From assembly GCA_039111535.1 (NCBI GenBank), contig JBCCIM010000053.1:1-33058 (forward strand): DNA of 33,058 bases. Direction: 5' to 3'. The notes beneath the pieces were generated by a model that did not search any database, was not told the origin of the DNA, and worked only from the letters and a program-made list of their open reading frames with translations. The translations under genes and the position numbers were made by a program. Positions 17,801-25,980 of this stretch are shown here, piece after piece. The stretch's first letter is position 1. Each line of letters starts with the position of its first letter. The DNA is from Bacteroidota bacterium (GTDB lineage: Bacteria; Bacteroidota; Rhodothermia; Rhodothermales; JAHQVL01).

Positions 17801-20800
17801 CAGGTACGCAGTTCACCACACTGGATCTTGACGGCGCGCTCCTCGAACAGGAGGATGCACTGAACGCCGGGATGTTCTTGGTAGAGCAATCATCCACGGA
17901 AGACACGCAACAACTACTCGGACTGGCTGATGTAAGCCTCAACTATGTATCCCTGGCCGGCGGCATTCTCAAAGCTAACGTAACAGCAGCATCGCACGAA
18001 AGCGGCCTCTCATGGTCTGTTGCTGGCCGTGCAACTGTAGATCTCGTTGACACCATCAACTTACCTGGCCAATTTCTCATTGGGCAAGATGGCTTGCTGC
18101 TCGATTTGCATACAGCCCCAAATCTCAAAGCCGGGCCTTTGTCCCTCGAAAGAGATATCAACCTGTCGGTCTGGTCGAGCCCGAGTCGCAGCACGTTGCA
18201 AGGATATGCAGCATTTGATGCAGCACTTGATCTCATTCCAGGGTTTACCGTTGCGCCCGTAAAGCTCTATGGTAGCTTCATCGAAGACAATGATGAAAGC
18301 CTCTTCTATGCAGCCAGAAATATATTCGCCGATGTGCCCTTTGTCTACTCGGGTCCCATCGACCCCTGGCTCTCTTTGCAGGAAGGAGAGGTATATGGCG
18401 GCGATGCACGCAATACAACGTTCCGCCGCATGATTACGGACGCGCGACAGTTTGGCAACGCTGTACCGGTGCATGCAACGAACGCCATCAATGCACTACG
18501 TAACGCGTTGCAGGTACAGCAAACGCTCGCCTTTAACCCCGTTCGTTCGGGCAACCTTCCCTATTTTGCGCAGGGTGCTGCAGCCCTCAAAGAAACCGGA
18601 GAAGCCTGGGCCACGCTTGAATCCGATGCTGTAGCGGCTGATGCGTTGCCCGAGGTGTTGGAAACACTCCGTGAAGGCCTATACAACGATACAAGCCGTC
18701 CTGCCTACGCCCCCAACCAGGACCTGCCGGCGCCTGACACTAAAACCCAGGATGCACTCAACCGGATGACTGCGAGTGTTGCAGCCGCCAAGCGTTCTGC
18801 AGACTCAGACATATTTGCCCTGAATGGCCTCCTTCCCCGTCCCCTGCTCTGGAATTCAGATTATGTTGAACTCGCGTCGGCATTGACCACGCTTCCTGTC
18901 ACCTCTGTCACCTGGCCCGGCAACGCAGAAAACCCGCAGGCCGGCTTCTCGATAGATGCTGCCCTGCAAGCTGCACAGCAGGCAAGCCTGCAGGAATTCA
19001 AGCAGAAAAATGAAGGCCTCGATGTACAATTCCTCCGCACAGTTGGCGGGGTTGAATTAAACATGGTCAACCTGAAAATTGCGCGCTCACCGCAGCAGGC
19101 AATCGACTTTACCAAAGCCACAAGCGCCATTTCAGAATATTACGCGCAGCATATTGACAGTGATTGGGAATTACTCAACTGGACACAGGAAAAAGCAACC
19201 TGGCTGGCAACCCAGGAAGACGCCGTGGATCGTGGCATTCGTGAAAACTTGCGGACGTTTAACGACAAAGAAAACAGCGAAGACGCACTGCGCGACATCA
19301 CCCGACAGCGACACAACCAGGTGCGCCAACTGGCCCGTAATACGGCGTGGGCACGCGAAGATCTTCCAGAAGATCAGCGCTTTGCCCAATACCTCTCCGG
19401 GCTTGATGCAGATGGGCTGAAAGCTGAATTTCAGACAACAGCAAAAGATCTCTGGTACGATGTACCGATGGCTGCCCTCACGGCACTCAGTGACACCCTC
19501 TCGTCGCTCCTTGATGCCCGCAATGAACAATTTGCTACGGGCATGGACACTTTGGGCAAAGCCTACGGTGCGTTCTCGCTTGCACTGGATCCGCTCTATG
19601 ATATCCAAACGCGCTTTACAACAACGCTGTACGGCATGGCCGAGGAATACCGGACATGGCGTGGTACCATCCGCCGGCTCGATCCCGAAGCAGTAAACTA
19701 TGCGTTCCAGTTTGTCCCCTACCGCGGCAACTACCGGATTCTTGCAGATGATTTGATTCCTCCGGTCATCGAAGACATCAGTATTACCCCAACAAGCGAA
19801 GGCTTCCTCAATAATACAATGCTTACGTGGTCTGCAACGCATCCGGTAGACCTGGTAGAGACCAGCCTTGCCCTCTCTTACGAGGCAGATGCTGCGCCAC
19901 AATTTGCAAGTGTATCCGATGCGCCTGGCTTTTCCTTTTTCACGGCCAAGCCCGACAGAGAGACCACGGAGCGTGATGTAAATGTTACGCTTCGCGTGCG
20001 TGGCGCCGGCGGTGTCCCGGCAGTCAAAAAAGGCCAGTTCACCGTAACCGTTGACCCTGCTTCTGATGTTGTGATGGCAGAAGCAGATTCACCCTTGATT
20101 CCATCAGACCAGACGCCGCCACCAAGGCCTCGCATTGCAAATCTTGGATATTCCTCCTATTTCAGCGACACCCCAAATACCCTGCAATTTGACCTGGCTC
20201 CTATGGCAGATGATGAGTCAGGCATCGAGCAGATTACCTATCGGATTGTCAACGACCGCAATGAAGAAGAAATCCTTCAGGACTGGACTGAACTTCAGAA
20301 AAGTACCGACTACTTCGCCGGCCGGCTTGTAGAAACCAGCCTGCCCGTGCAGGAAAAAGAATTGGCAGTACGGGTTGAGGTGCAAGTCAGGAACGAAGCC
20401 GGCCTTACGTCAGATGCCAGCGCTTCAATTTCTCTGGCACTTGACGACTCCAAGCCTTTTGCCGCTATCGAAAACATCTCCTACTTCAACGAATTTGACC
20501 TGAAGCATCCACGTGCAATTGCCCTTTCCCTCGGTGAAGTCGCTGATGAAGAATCAGGTATCGATTTGATTGAGTATGCGCTGCTTGAAGGTGCGCGCGC
20601 TACGCTGGCAGACGCAATCTGGCAGCCGCTCCAGTCTTTTCCGAATCGAGACACCCGCGCCGGCTATGAGACCTATTTCATCAACCTTAACGATGATACC
20701 CTGCCAGAAAGCAGGACACGGTTTGCGCTGAACTTGCGCATTACGAACGGCGCCGGGCTACAAACCATCGTCAACGAAGTACTCGACATTCCGGGCCGCG

Positions 20801-23800
20801 ATGTTACACCGCCAAGTGAGCCACTCGTATCCATAGCGCACAGCGGTTTCTACAATACAGTGGCCCAAAACCAGTTGCGCATTATTGTCAGCGGAAGCCA
20901 GGACTTTGAATCGGGCATAAGCGCGGTACGTTACCGGATCATTGACGGCAAAACAGGGCACGAGATTTCGCCATGGGACGACTTCCTCTTCCTCGACCCC
21001 AATAGCCCAACCTTTATTCTGCCGGCGTCTGAAAAGCACATTGCCCTGCCTGCATTTGAGAGCAGCCGCACCATCATTGTAGAAACTCAAACAACCAATG
21101 CTGCCGGCCTTACCTCAAACAAAGGGGTACGCTTCCTGCAGTTGGAGCAAGACAACACAGCGCCGACTTCCCCAACCCTTGAAGTAGCCTCGACACAACA
21201 AGCTGCATCAGGCAACATCCTCCTTACCGTTGGTGCAAGCCAGGATCCCGAGTCTTACATCAGCCAGGTCAATTACCGGGTTGTGGATATGGCAAACCAG
21301 CAGGCATTACAAAGCTGGCGCCCCCTGCTTCAATTGGTCCAGCCCTTCCCAACATTTCCAGGCCTTACGACAAGCATCGATGCATCAGAAGTGCCCGTAG
21401 GCATTAAAGCTGGTATCCAGGTCCAGCTTATTAATCAGCAGGGCCTGCAAACCATAGCAGCGAGCCCGCTCGACAGGTCCGAAGACCTGACGCCGCCGCT
21501 GGCACCATCGCTCTTGCTCGAAGCGACAGCGGCTTCATCTGAAGAAGAAATTCCACTCAAGGTATACCTCGGTGAAAGCCGTGATCTCGAATCAGGCATT
21601 GCAAGTGCACGCTACCGGGTCCGTGACCTCTCAACAGGCAGCAACACGGCATGGACAGATATCGCGCTCAATGGCATGTCATTCACCATGCCCGGGGGTA
21701 CCTTGAACACTACGCTACCTGGCCTTGCAGCAACGCAAGCTTATGCACTGGAAGTAGAAATCCGCAACGCCGCCGGACTCGCCACCCGCGTTTCTGGCAT
21801 AATCGACCGAGACACTGAGACGGTATTCCTGGACGGTGCGCCGGCGCAACCCCACGTAGCGCTCTTCCACTTTGACGAAGACAACACCATTCGCCAGGAT
21901 GAACTGGAGCTGACCGTGTTCCCGAGTATCGACGCCCATACGCTGCTCGATTCGCTGCAATACAAAATCACTGTATTCGACAGCCAGCAAAACGAAATGG
22001 GAAGCCGCGATCGTGGCACATGGCGCACCGTGCCTTACCGGACGTCAAAACCAGACATACCGTTCACGACCTACCTGCCCTTCCGTATGCAGGATGACAT
22101 GGCAACGGTACAAGTTGCTGTGCGCTTGCTTAATGCGCAGGGTTCGTCGCCGATTGCACAGGCGCAGCGTCAATTGAAGTTGGATAGCGACACCTCAGCA
22201 CCAGCAATCCAGCCGCTTGCGTATAGCTATTCCGGGTACCACAAAGCTGATTCCCCCAACGCACTCACGCTCAACCTGCGAGACATCACTGATGCCGACT
22301 CGCGCATTGCCCAGGTGAGCTACCGGGTTGTGAATGACCAGAACACCAGTGACGTGGTTGTCGACTGGACCGACGTGTCGCGTATCAACAAAGCCGGCAT
22401 TTTTGCACCGGACAACGTTTCGATTGTGCTACCCGAATTTAGCCGCAACCGCAAATTGCGGATTGAAACACGCGCCCTCAACGGTGCCGGCATCGCGTCA
22501 ACGGCAGACACAACACTCGACGTAATTGTTGATCGCACCGCGCCAGTGATTGCCGATCCTGAACTTGCATTCACAGGCATTACATCAGCCCATGGCGATC
22601 CGGGACTTGTTGTTTATCTCGGCGCAATTACCGATGAAGAATCACGCATTACGTCTGTTGCTTACCGTGTCTACGCAAATGACGACCAGGAGGCTACGGT
22701 GGTAGATTGGACTTCACCGGAACTGGTAACAAGCAACCATATTCGCCTGCCGGCAATCTCGGCACCGCTTTCTGCACAGCAGTTGGGAGACACCTTTACG
22801 CTGGAAGTAGAAGCCAAAAACGAAGCAGGTCTCGCGACTACCCTCGAACGGGAAGTAAACGCCAATCTGGATAATTCTGCCCCACAGATGCCCAAAGTTG
22901 AAGTGTCTTACCGCGAAAGCGACCTCGGCACAGACTATCTACTGATTGAACCTGGTGCATTCCGCGACGCTGAGTCCAAAATCGCGGCGTTGGCCTACCG
23001 CCTGGTCGATAGCAACAATCCGGAAACCGTATTTATCGACTGGATCCAGATTCCAGTCCCGAATGACATCCGCGTATCGGTTGCAGCGATCGCAATTCCC
23101 CGGGCAGAAATCCCTTATGACGGTGCTGCGGTGCTGGCTGCAGAATTCCGCGCAACCAACGGCGCCGGCCTCTCGAGTACACGGCGCTCAACGGTTGAGT
23201 TACCCGGCGATGTGAGTCCGCCAGATTCACCCTCGCTCATTGTTGCGCACCGCAATGCCTACGATCCGTTACACCCAAACACAGTGGAAATCCAGATCGG
23301 ATCGAGCGAAGATACCCAGTCTGCCATTGCGCAGGCACAGTACCGGATCATCGATACCGCAACAGGTGATGAACTAACAACGTGGACGCAATTGCCTATC
23401 ACTTCGGAAGGCTACTTCCCGGGAACGATAGTCTTTAAGGAGCTCCCTTTAATTGAGCAGAGCGCGTCGTACAAAATTGAAGTAGAAATCCTGAATACCG
23501 CCGGCCTGGTGAATAGCATTACGGAAGATGTCCGCGTTGACATCCAGAATGATGCAACACCGCCGGCCTCGGTGATTTCACTGCACTATTTCGAAAACGC
23601 GCTTGCCCTGGTACTGGACGAGTTGGCCGACCCCGAGTCTAAAATCAGGAAAGTGGAATACCGCTTCCTCGACAATGTAGACCAGAGCGAATTACAGCCC
23701 TGGACCGATCTGTTTGAGATTGTCACGCCGCAGGGTGTGTATCCGAAGCAGTCGTTCAACATCAACCAGCCGGCTGTACGCTCGGGCAGAACGCTCAAAA

Positions 23801-23886
23801 TTGAAGTGCGGGTCACCAACGGGGCCGGCCTGCAAACAACCGTCAGCAAAACCGTCTTAGCAAGATCCCCCGATTCTGATCAATGA
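11821..23886 (+). CDS. Giant secreted multidomain protein (4021 aa) with TANFOR-like N-terminus and 11 Ig-like repeats
   Basis: Sec signal peptide cleaved probably after AHA (residue 41). Layout by residue: about 45-180, a domain resembling the N-terminus of Bacteroidota TANFOR-type giants (PPVLSSPYIADL, LPEGDYVLSI; tentative); about 184-300, an FN3-like domain (FPVFSWTP, NYAWQVRARD); about 303-2195, a long beta-rich region of irregular repeats; about 2195-2640, a helical, Gln/Ala-rich region; about 2763-4021, eleven tandem Ig-like repeats of 110-118 aa. Only four mature cysteines were found, in two close pairs (945/970 and 1780/1815), which could form disulfides. No T9SS C-terminal domain, LPXTG or membrane anchor is present: it ends RSPDSDQ. 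It lies between the barrel gene and an FN3 gene whose ATG overlaps its stop, so a cell-surface complex is inferred. Adhesion, gliding or scaffolding are guesses. Confidence 0.85.
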   Translation: MQRFSPTHSTRCHSLCTAVVFAMLVHLGLILPELGLQQAHAQGTAQVVFTGIPPVLSSPYIADLERSYQQGLFTTQFIYVSPSRQPQNFRFRLTLEVNGETRIDMTSEANAYTPGIHVYRTFDDPPAIEFPLPYEELIQLLNASVDQSGLLPEGDYVLSIEPLVDDELALIPSVPGMAFFSVRYAEPPLLLTPLDQTALNSQFPVFSWTPVTGAPFTSTFEYELLIVEVFPGQAPYQALESNIPLVQEGLVGQTAFVYTLAELPLEEGKNYAWQVRARDVNEQMPILDQGETEFYTFTVGQDGLGSMITAWSFPVSDPFLIYDFEDSADIDPADTEIFIDGALPIELMGLGSEAQFDKLLIDAETQSIIEGSITFREAIALEVAINPLSDALTGYRAVPSGEALELPDGLLLELGADVFIDRNGLHPRGTQKAIVSYTGLPKTEWTATYSGDFTLNFAPFQISRGRVDFAAGGVAQAYADETGFHLIDQSDPVIAQIPDRLQLPDEQVAFIDLKRAGQSLVDIEPAAGGQFSVTGKPGVPLHLALPGLDRITPDAAHHFTASLEDVVIDAQTGQLVSGQITATPDETAAYITLDALGLPIAPTAFKTRHTDTGVKIDIEGQLTLFGQPLRNAEPIQFTMDEAGVVTGAIDLAEADAYIFLDGEAGNVSMDITDAQGMLRVPLNAFAPAQGGFDVTGTFNLNKGDNVVAAAALNFYYTGEGRVAIDSFAPIENESNSRSISLNGAGLQVDKIEALDLYYTHGQPVRYVADLQASLMPFNGTSRLALPLTGVELHQHKFYIPAQEAHPGTPGFTYFARKAGPATLSLLAYRIPTTLVARKSENGSATVTPYYDFEVNLRDAAGFPDGFADLPLTLQDAQIVDGLVSGNILPYTPAKGSLTLPMEAGVFNAHAISGAFAVTDDAQAFVVSAHGTLDLSGAITGSTQPCAVPDLTLTINAAGEISGNATPFAPCTTFSLGPVAAGFEEAELAITTDETGRRYLLSGEVTSISRRGSRQTAAATGPLVLDLLTGDVQEADVQIERLLWEFPVTAPRYQISVEETHLTAEGFALANDSTVAITDINTADAFFLRPQGDFRLGLHPGKANKGSAALMPRNNPSGVRIATLDADGFHLQTADNLLPERIELPGAFGAYLDLVQAGEDDIALGKSANKGNRTLETADEATVNLVIPQLGTSLAIPVAFAIELTEGLAYAGGTIEHDLANRPVKLFTGDSPLLITGVRYDDESKQLSLTGQLKVPASFTGDEDDPDLEVETTLALFANGLASVDMEAATYALHSGTLSLSPHSAHVMRASGALRLTLNGAIDSPVLNHANVDSAPLGFEATYASTATAWALAAVAPATQKIAIDQATLLLDPSTPPVLSAAPMPVLELTGALVMPATISQDFVSEVAMEIGPGGVYVTQLGEFDAPQSFFNGFLTAYLEAADIFYDAAEQTLVTTIDGAFAPALSLNNNSETHHTFGTPTDLLPFSGIELSTNGAITLRDSSFGRNTTSSTEELRLLADLPRIPVISQHFWIEELILKAVDGELMLGVEGTVRLPTPDGRRVLLGNQTIDETTASLYSDRMPVALTLNSKGQSLTMKGTASQPVLMANNLETDENATQRGFNINGAYLHFNPQFAADNRIHSAASLQVPTGAVSTDSTGEALHAAINFGDGVSTRRHPGIIIAQAKQQQYLVAEQPAANRPAFTLSEELFDTEIQTLALPNPEVPTVTLGGLSRLKVPGLAGVFPVDNITLAPEGIQSLGQSAGPAGITFGQSGLFEVGCVNLGINGRASNEPGFSGAGATTSSTVSRIQFGAVCGDSLSMTLTDKYLHGTYSNLIIRKNGAAPAAQFTSTTINLNQLGAVTGNLTTTRDTTVAALALEGTTTFRGIRLGTTGTLREIDGKSSLGMLFNPSTSTLDLLDGAATASLAGGGLFLNPTASDLALVDLALNERSNNGFSSNKPAGFSHTGLHAILPVELQLANGEIPVLSGTGLMEAGTQFTTLDLDGALLEQEDALNAGMFLVEQSSTEDTQQLLGLADVSLNYVSLAGGILKANVTAASHESGLSWSVAGRATVDLVDTINLPGQFLIGQDGLLLDLHTAPNLKAGPLSLERDINLSVWSSPSRSTLQGYAAFDAALDLIPGFTVAPVKLYGSFIEDNDESLFYAARNIFADVPFVYSGPIDPWLSLQEGEVYGGDARNTTFRRMITDARQFGNAVPVHATNAINALRNALQVQQTLAFNPVRSGNLPYFAQGAAALKETGEAWATLESDAVAADALPEVLETLREGLYNDTSRPAYAPNQDLPAPDTKTQDALNRMTASVAAAKRSADSDIFALNGLLPRPLLWNSDYVELASALTTLPVTSVTWPGNAENPQAGFSIDAALQAAQQASLQEFKQKNEGLDVQFLRTVGGVELNMVNLKIARSPQQAIDFTKATSAISEYYAQHIDSDWELLNWTQEKATWLATQEDAVDRGIRENLRTFNDKENSEDALRDITRQRHNQVRQLARNTAWAREDLPEDQRFAQYLSGLDADGLKAEFQTTAKDLWYDVPMAALTALSDTLSSLLDARNEQFATGMDTLGKAYGAFSLALDPLYDIQTRFTTTLYGMAEEYRTWRGTIRRLDPEAVNYAFQFVPYRGNYRILADDLIPPVIEDISITPTSEGFLNNTMLTWSATHPVDLVETSLALSYEADAAPQFASVSDAPGFSFFTAKPDRETTERDVNVTLRVRGAGGVPAVKKGQFTVTVDPASDVVMAEADSPLIPSDQTPPPRPRIANLGYSSYFSDTPNTLQFDLAPMADDESGIEQITYRIVNDRNEEEILQDWTELQKSTDYFAGRLVETSLPVQEKELAVRVEVQVRNEAGLTSDASASISLALDDSKPFAAIENISYFNEFDLKHPRAIALSLGEVADEESGIDLIEYALLEGARATLADAIWQPLQSFPNRDTRAGYETYFINLNDDTLPESRTRFALNLRITNGAGLQTIVNEVLDIPGRDVTPPSEPLVSIAHSGFYNTVAQNQLRIIVSGSQDFESGISAVRYRIIDGKTGHEISPWDDFLFLDPNSPTFILPASEKHIALPAFESSRTIIVETQTTNAAGLTSNKGVRFLQLEQDNTAPTSPTLEVASTQQAASGNILLTVGASQDPESYISQVNYRVVDMANQQALQSWRPLLQLVQPFPTFPGLTTSIDASEVPVGIKAGIQVQLINQQGLQTIAASPLDRSEDLTPPLAPSLLLEATAASSEEEIPLKVYLGESRDLESGIASARYRVRDLSTGSNTAWTDIALNGMSFTMPGGTLNTTLPGLAATQAYALEVEIRNAAGLATRVSGIIDRDTETVFLDGAPAQPHVALFHFDEDNTIRQDELELTVFPSIDAHTLLDSLQYKITVFDSQQNEMGSRDRGTWRTVPYRTSKPDIPFTTYLPFRMQDDMATVQVAVRLLNAQGSSPIAQAQRQLKLDSDTSAPAIQPLAYSYSGYHKADSPNALTLNLRDITDADSRIAQVSYRVVNDQNTSDVVVDWTDVSRINKAGIFAPDNVSIVLPEFSRNRKLRIETRALNGAGIASTADTTLDVIVDRTAPVIADPELAFTGITSAHGDPGLVVYLGAITDEESRITSVAYRVYANDDQEATVVDWTSPELVTSNHIRLPAISAPLSAQQLGDTFTLEVEAKNEAGLATTLEREVNANLDNSAPQMPKVEVSYRESDLGTDYLLIEPGAFRDAESKIAALAYRLVDSNNPETVFIDWIQIPVPNDIRVSVAAIAIPRAEIPYDGAAVLAAEFRATNGAGLSSTRRSTVELPGDVSPPDSPSLIVAHRNAYDPLHPNTVEIQIGSSEDTQSAIAQAQYRIIDTATGDELTTWTQLPITSEGYFPGTIVFKELPLIEQSASYKIEVEILNTAGLVNSITEDVRVDIQNDATPPASVISLHYFENALALVLDELADPESKIRKVEYRFLDNVDQSELQPWTDLFEIVTPQGVYPKQSFNINQPAVRSGRTLKIEVRVTNGAGLQTTVSKTVLARSPDSDQ
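20107..23883 (+). repeat. Eleven tandem Ig-like repeats of the giant protein
   Basis: Repeats start near bases 20107, 20445, 20800, 21151, 21484, 21832, 22189, 22531, 22870, 23209 and 23550. Each opens with D-x-(T/S)-x-P-P or a variant. In the middle is D-x-E-S-(G/K/R)-I-x-x-(V/A)-x-Y-R, then a conserved Trp (W-T-x-(L/V)), then V-E-V-x-x-x-N-x-A-G-L before the next repeat. Repeat 6 has lost the ESGI motif (it reads DAHTLLDSLQYK) and repeat 10 reads DTQSAI. DNA identity between copies is low, so these are old duplications. The fold is inferred to be beta-sandwich. Confidence 0.85.
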
Positions 23887-25973
23887 TATATCAGCTCCCA
23901 TATCGTTTAATCTTACCCTGTCGGCTACTGTTTGCCGTAGTGGTTAGCTGTATGTTTTTGGCCGGCACAAGCCTGCAGCAAGCAGTGGCGCAACCGGTAC
24001 AACCGGAAATCAGGATTGCCGTCCAGGAAGACAATCCAATCGTCTTTGTTTACCATACAGCGATGATTCCCATTGGGCACGGCTTCAACATCTACAGAAA
24101 AGATGGCGCCAACGAGGAATACGAGCAGTTAAACACTTACCCCATCCGGGGCGTGGCGTCAGGCACAGAACTCCGCGCATTCCTGGGGACGCTGTACGAC
24201 GACATCGAACAAACAACAGGACAGTCGACAGACAACGGTACGCTGACCAAACTGCGAAGCGACTTCAAGACGGCGAACCTGCTAACCTTCATCTACCCTG
24301 AGATAGCCGCCTCACTAGGCCGCATCTATGAAGATCAGACAGCAACGCTGGATGCGCCGGCTACCTATAAAATTGAGTTTGTAGATGCACTCGACGCCCC
24401 AACGGGCGATGTGCTCGAACAAACCGCACTCCTGCTTCCTCAGAAGCCCGATGCCCCAACACAGCTTCGGGCTGAAAACCAGGGCAATCTGATCACCCTG
24501 TACTGGCGCTACATTCCCCCGAACGAGAACGCTGACGACAAGGTTATTCGGTTTGATGTTTACCGGGTAGACCCCATGACAAACCAGCACCAGCAACTAA
24601 ACAAAAAGGTTGTACTACGCAACAACGCGTTGTTTGAATACGCGCTTACGTTCGAGGTACCAACTGTTGGACAGACAGAGCAGCTATATGTCCGCTCGGT
24701 AGACATTACCGGCCAGGAAAGCGACCAGAGTGTGATCTTGCGGTACGATGCCATTGACCTGGATCCACCAAATGAGGTACTCGAAGCGGACGCACGGCCG
24801 TTATCAGGCCAGCGGGTGCAGGTATCCTGGCGCAGCGGAAATACGAACGCGGCTGGCAATGACATTGCCGGCTTCAACGTGTACCGCTCCACAGCATTAC
24901 ACGACGAAGCGGCTTATACAAAGCTGAATGCCGCACCGCTTGGGGCCAACACAACCCTGTTCAACGATACCCTTTCCGTATCTACAGGCGGCGATGTGTA
25001 TTTCTATCGCGTGACAGCAATCGACGCGAGTGGCAACGAAGGTGCCCGCAGCACGGCAGCCATGGCACTCGTCGCAGACCAGACTCCGCCACCTGCGATT
25101 GGCACATTGCGCGCTGAGGCAAATGAAGACGGCACCGTATCGCTAGACTGGCGTGCACCGCGGTCCGCAACAGATTTTGAAACGTTTATTGTATTGCGGC
25201 AACGCCTGGGACAACACGCACCCGCTTTGCCGATGCGTATAAATCCGGCTACACTCACCACAACTTCACTGGTGGATAGAGGAGAAGCCGGACGCGGATT
25301 CTATGAAGGGGCCACGTATAAATACACGGTTCACAGCGCTGACGCTTCGGGTAATTTCAGCGCGCCTGTTACCACTACATTGCGCATACCGGACGAAACC
25401 GCGCCGGTAGCACCCAATGGCGTTCAGGCTGTGGTAGAAAATAACGCACGCATTGCGGTGTTCTGGAATCCCTCCCCTGCCCGGGATGTCATGTCGTATG
25501 TCGTTTACCGCAGGGAAGCCGGTTCAAGCAAGCTCATTGCAACACCTGTACCTGCGCATACGCGCCGGCTGGAAGACCAGCAGGTTGAGCGTGGCACCAC
25601 GTATGCCTACTGGGTAACCGCAGCAGATTCAGCAGGCAATGAAAGTTTGCAATCTGATCCTTTTGAAATTCAAATGCGCGACTATGCCGCCCCACGGAGT
25701 GTGCGCAATGTAAAGCTCTCAGCAGACGATGGCACTGTTTCCATTGCCTGGGAGCCTGTATCAGCTTTTGACATGGCCGGCTACGAAGTGCTGCGCGCAT
25801 CACGCCTTACGGGCACTTATGCGGCCATTACCTCCCATCTCCTCACAGACAACAGCTGGCAAGACGAAGCATCGTCTACCAATCGTTGTTATCGCGTCCT
25901 GGCCATAGACACCTCTGGCAACAGAAGCCGCCCAAGCCAGCCTGTCTGTATCCGCCCTACTGCAAGCCAATAA
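23883..25973 (+). CDS. Secreted fibronectin type III repeat protein
   Basis: A 696-aa protein with a Sec signal (cleavage probably after AVA, residue 36). The N-terminal domain (about 40-185) contains [10 protein letters not shown]. Five FN3 domains follow, starting near 189, 293, 399, 504 and 600. They show the usual marks: P-P at the domain edge, W in strand B (YWR, SWRS, DWRAP, FWNPS, AWEP), F-x-V-Y-R in strand C and Y-x-V-x-A-x-D-x-x-G-N in strand F. Two cysteines (669 and 689) in the last domain could form a disulfide. It ends IRPTASQ, without a T9SS sorting domain. Its ATG overlaps the stop of the giant gene (ATGA), a strong sign of translational coupling, and the next gene starts 7 bp later. 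It is probably an accessory surface subunit working with its neighbours. Confidence 0.88.
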   Translation: MIYQLPYRLILPCRLLFAVVVSCMFLAGTSLQQAVAQPVQPEIRIAVQEDNPIVFVYHTAMIPIGHGFNIYRKDGANEEYEQLNTYPIRGVASGTELRAFLGTLYDDIEQTTGQSTDNGTLTKLRSDFKTANLLTFIYPEIAASLGRIYEDQTATLDAPATYKIEFVDALDAPTGDVLEQTALLLPQKPDAPTQLRAENQGNLITLYWRYIPPNENADDKVIRFDVYRVDPMTNQHQQLNKKVVLRNNALFEYALTFEVPTVGQTEQLYVRSVDITGQESDQSVILRYDAIDLDPPNEVLEADARPLSGQRVQVSWRSGNTNAAGNDIAGFNVYRSTALHDEAAYTKLNAAPLGANTTLFNDTLSVSTGGDVYFYRVTAIDASGNEGARSTAAMALVADQTPPPAIGTLRAEANEDGTVSLDWRAPRSATDFETFIVLRQRLGQHAPALPMRINPATLTTTSLVDRGEAGRGFYEGATYKYTVHSADASGNFSAPVTTTLRIPDETAPVAPNGVQAVVENNARIAVFWNPSPARDVMSYVVYRREAGSSKLIATPVPAHTRRLEDQQVERGTTYAYWVTAADSAGNESLQSDPFEIQMRDYAAPRSVRNVKLSADDGTVSIAWEPVSAFDMAGYEVLRASRLTGTYAAITSHLLTDNSWQDEASSTNRCYRVLAIDTSGNRSRPSQPVCIRPTASQ

Positions 25974-25980
25974 TCCAGGG

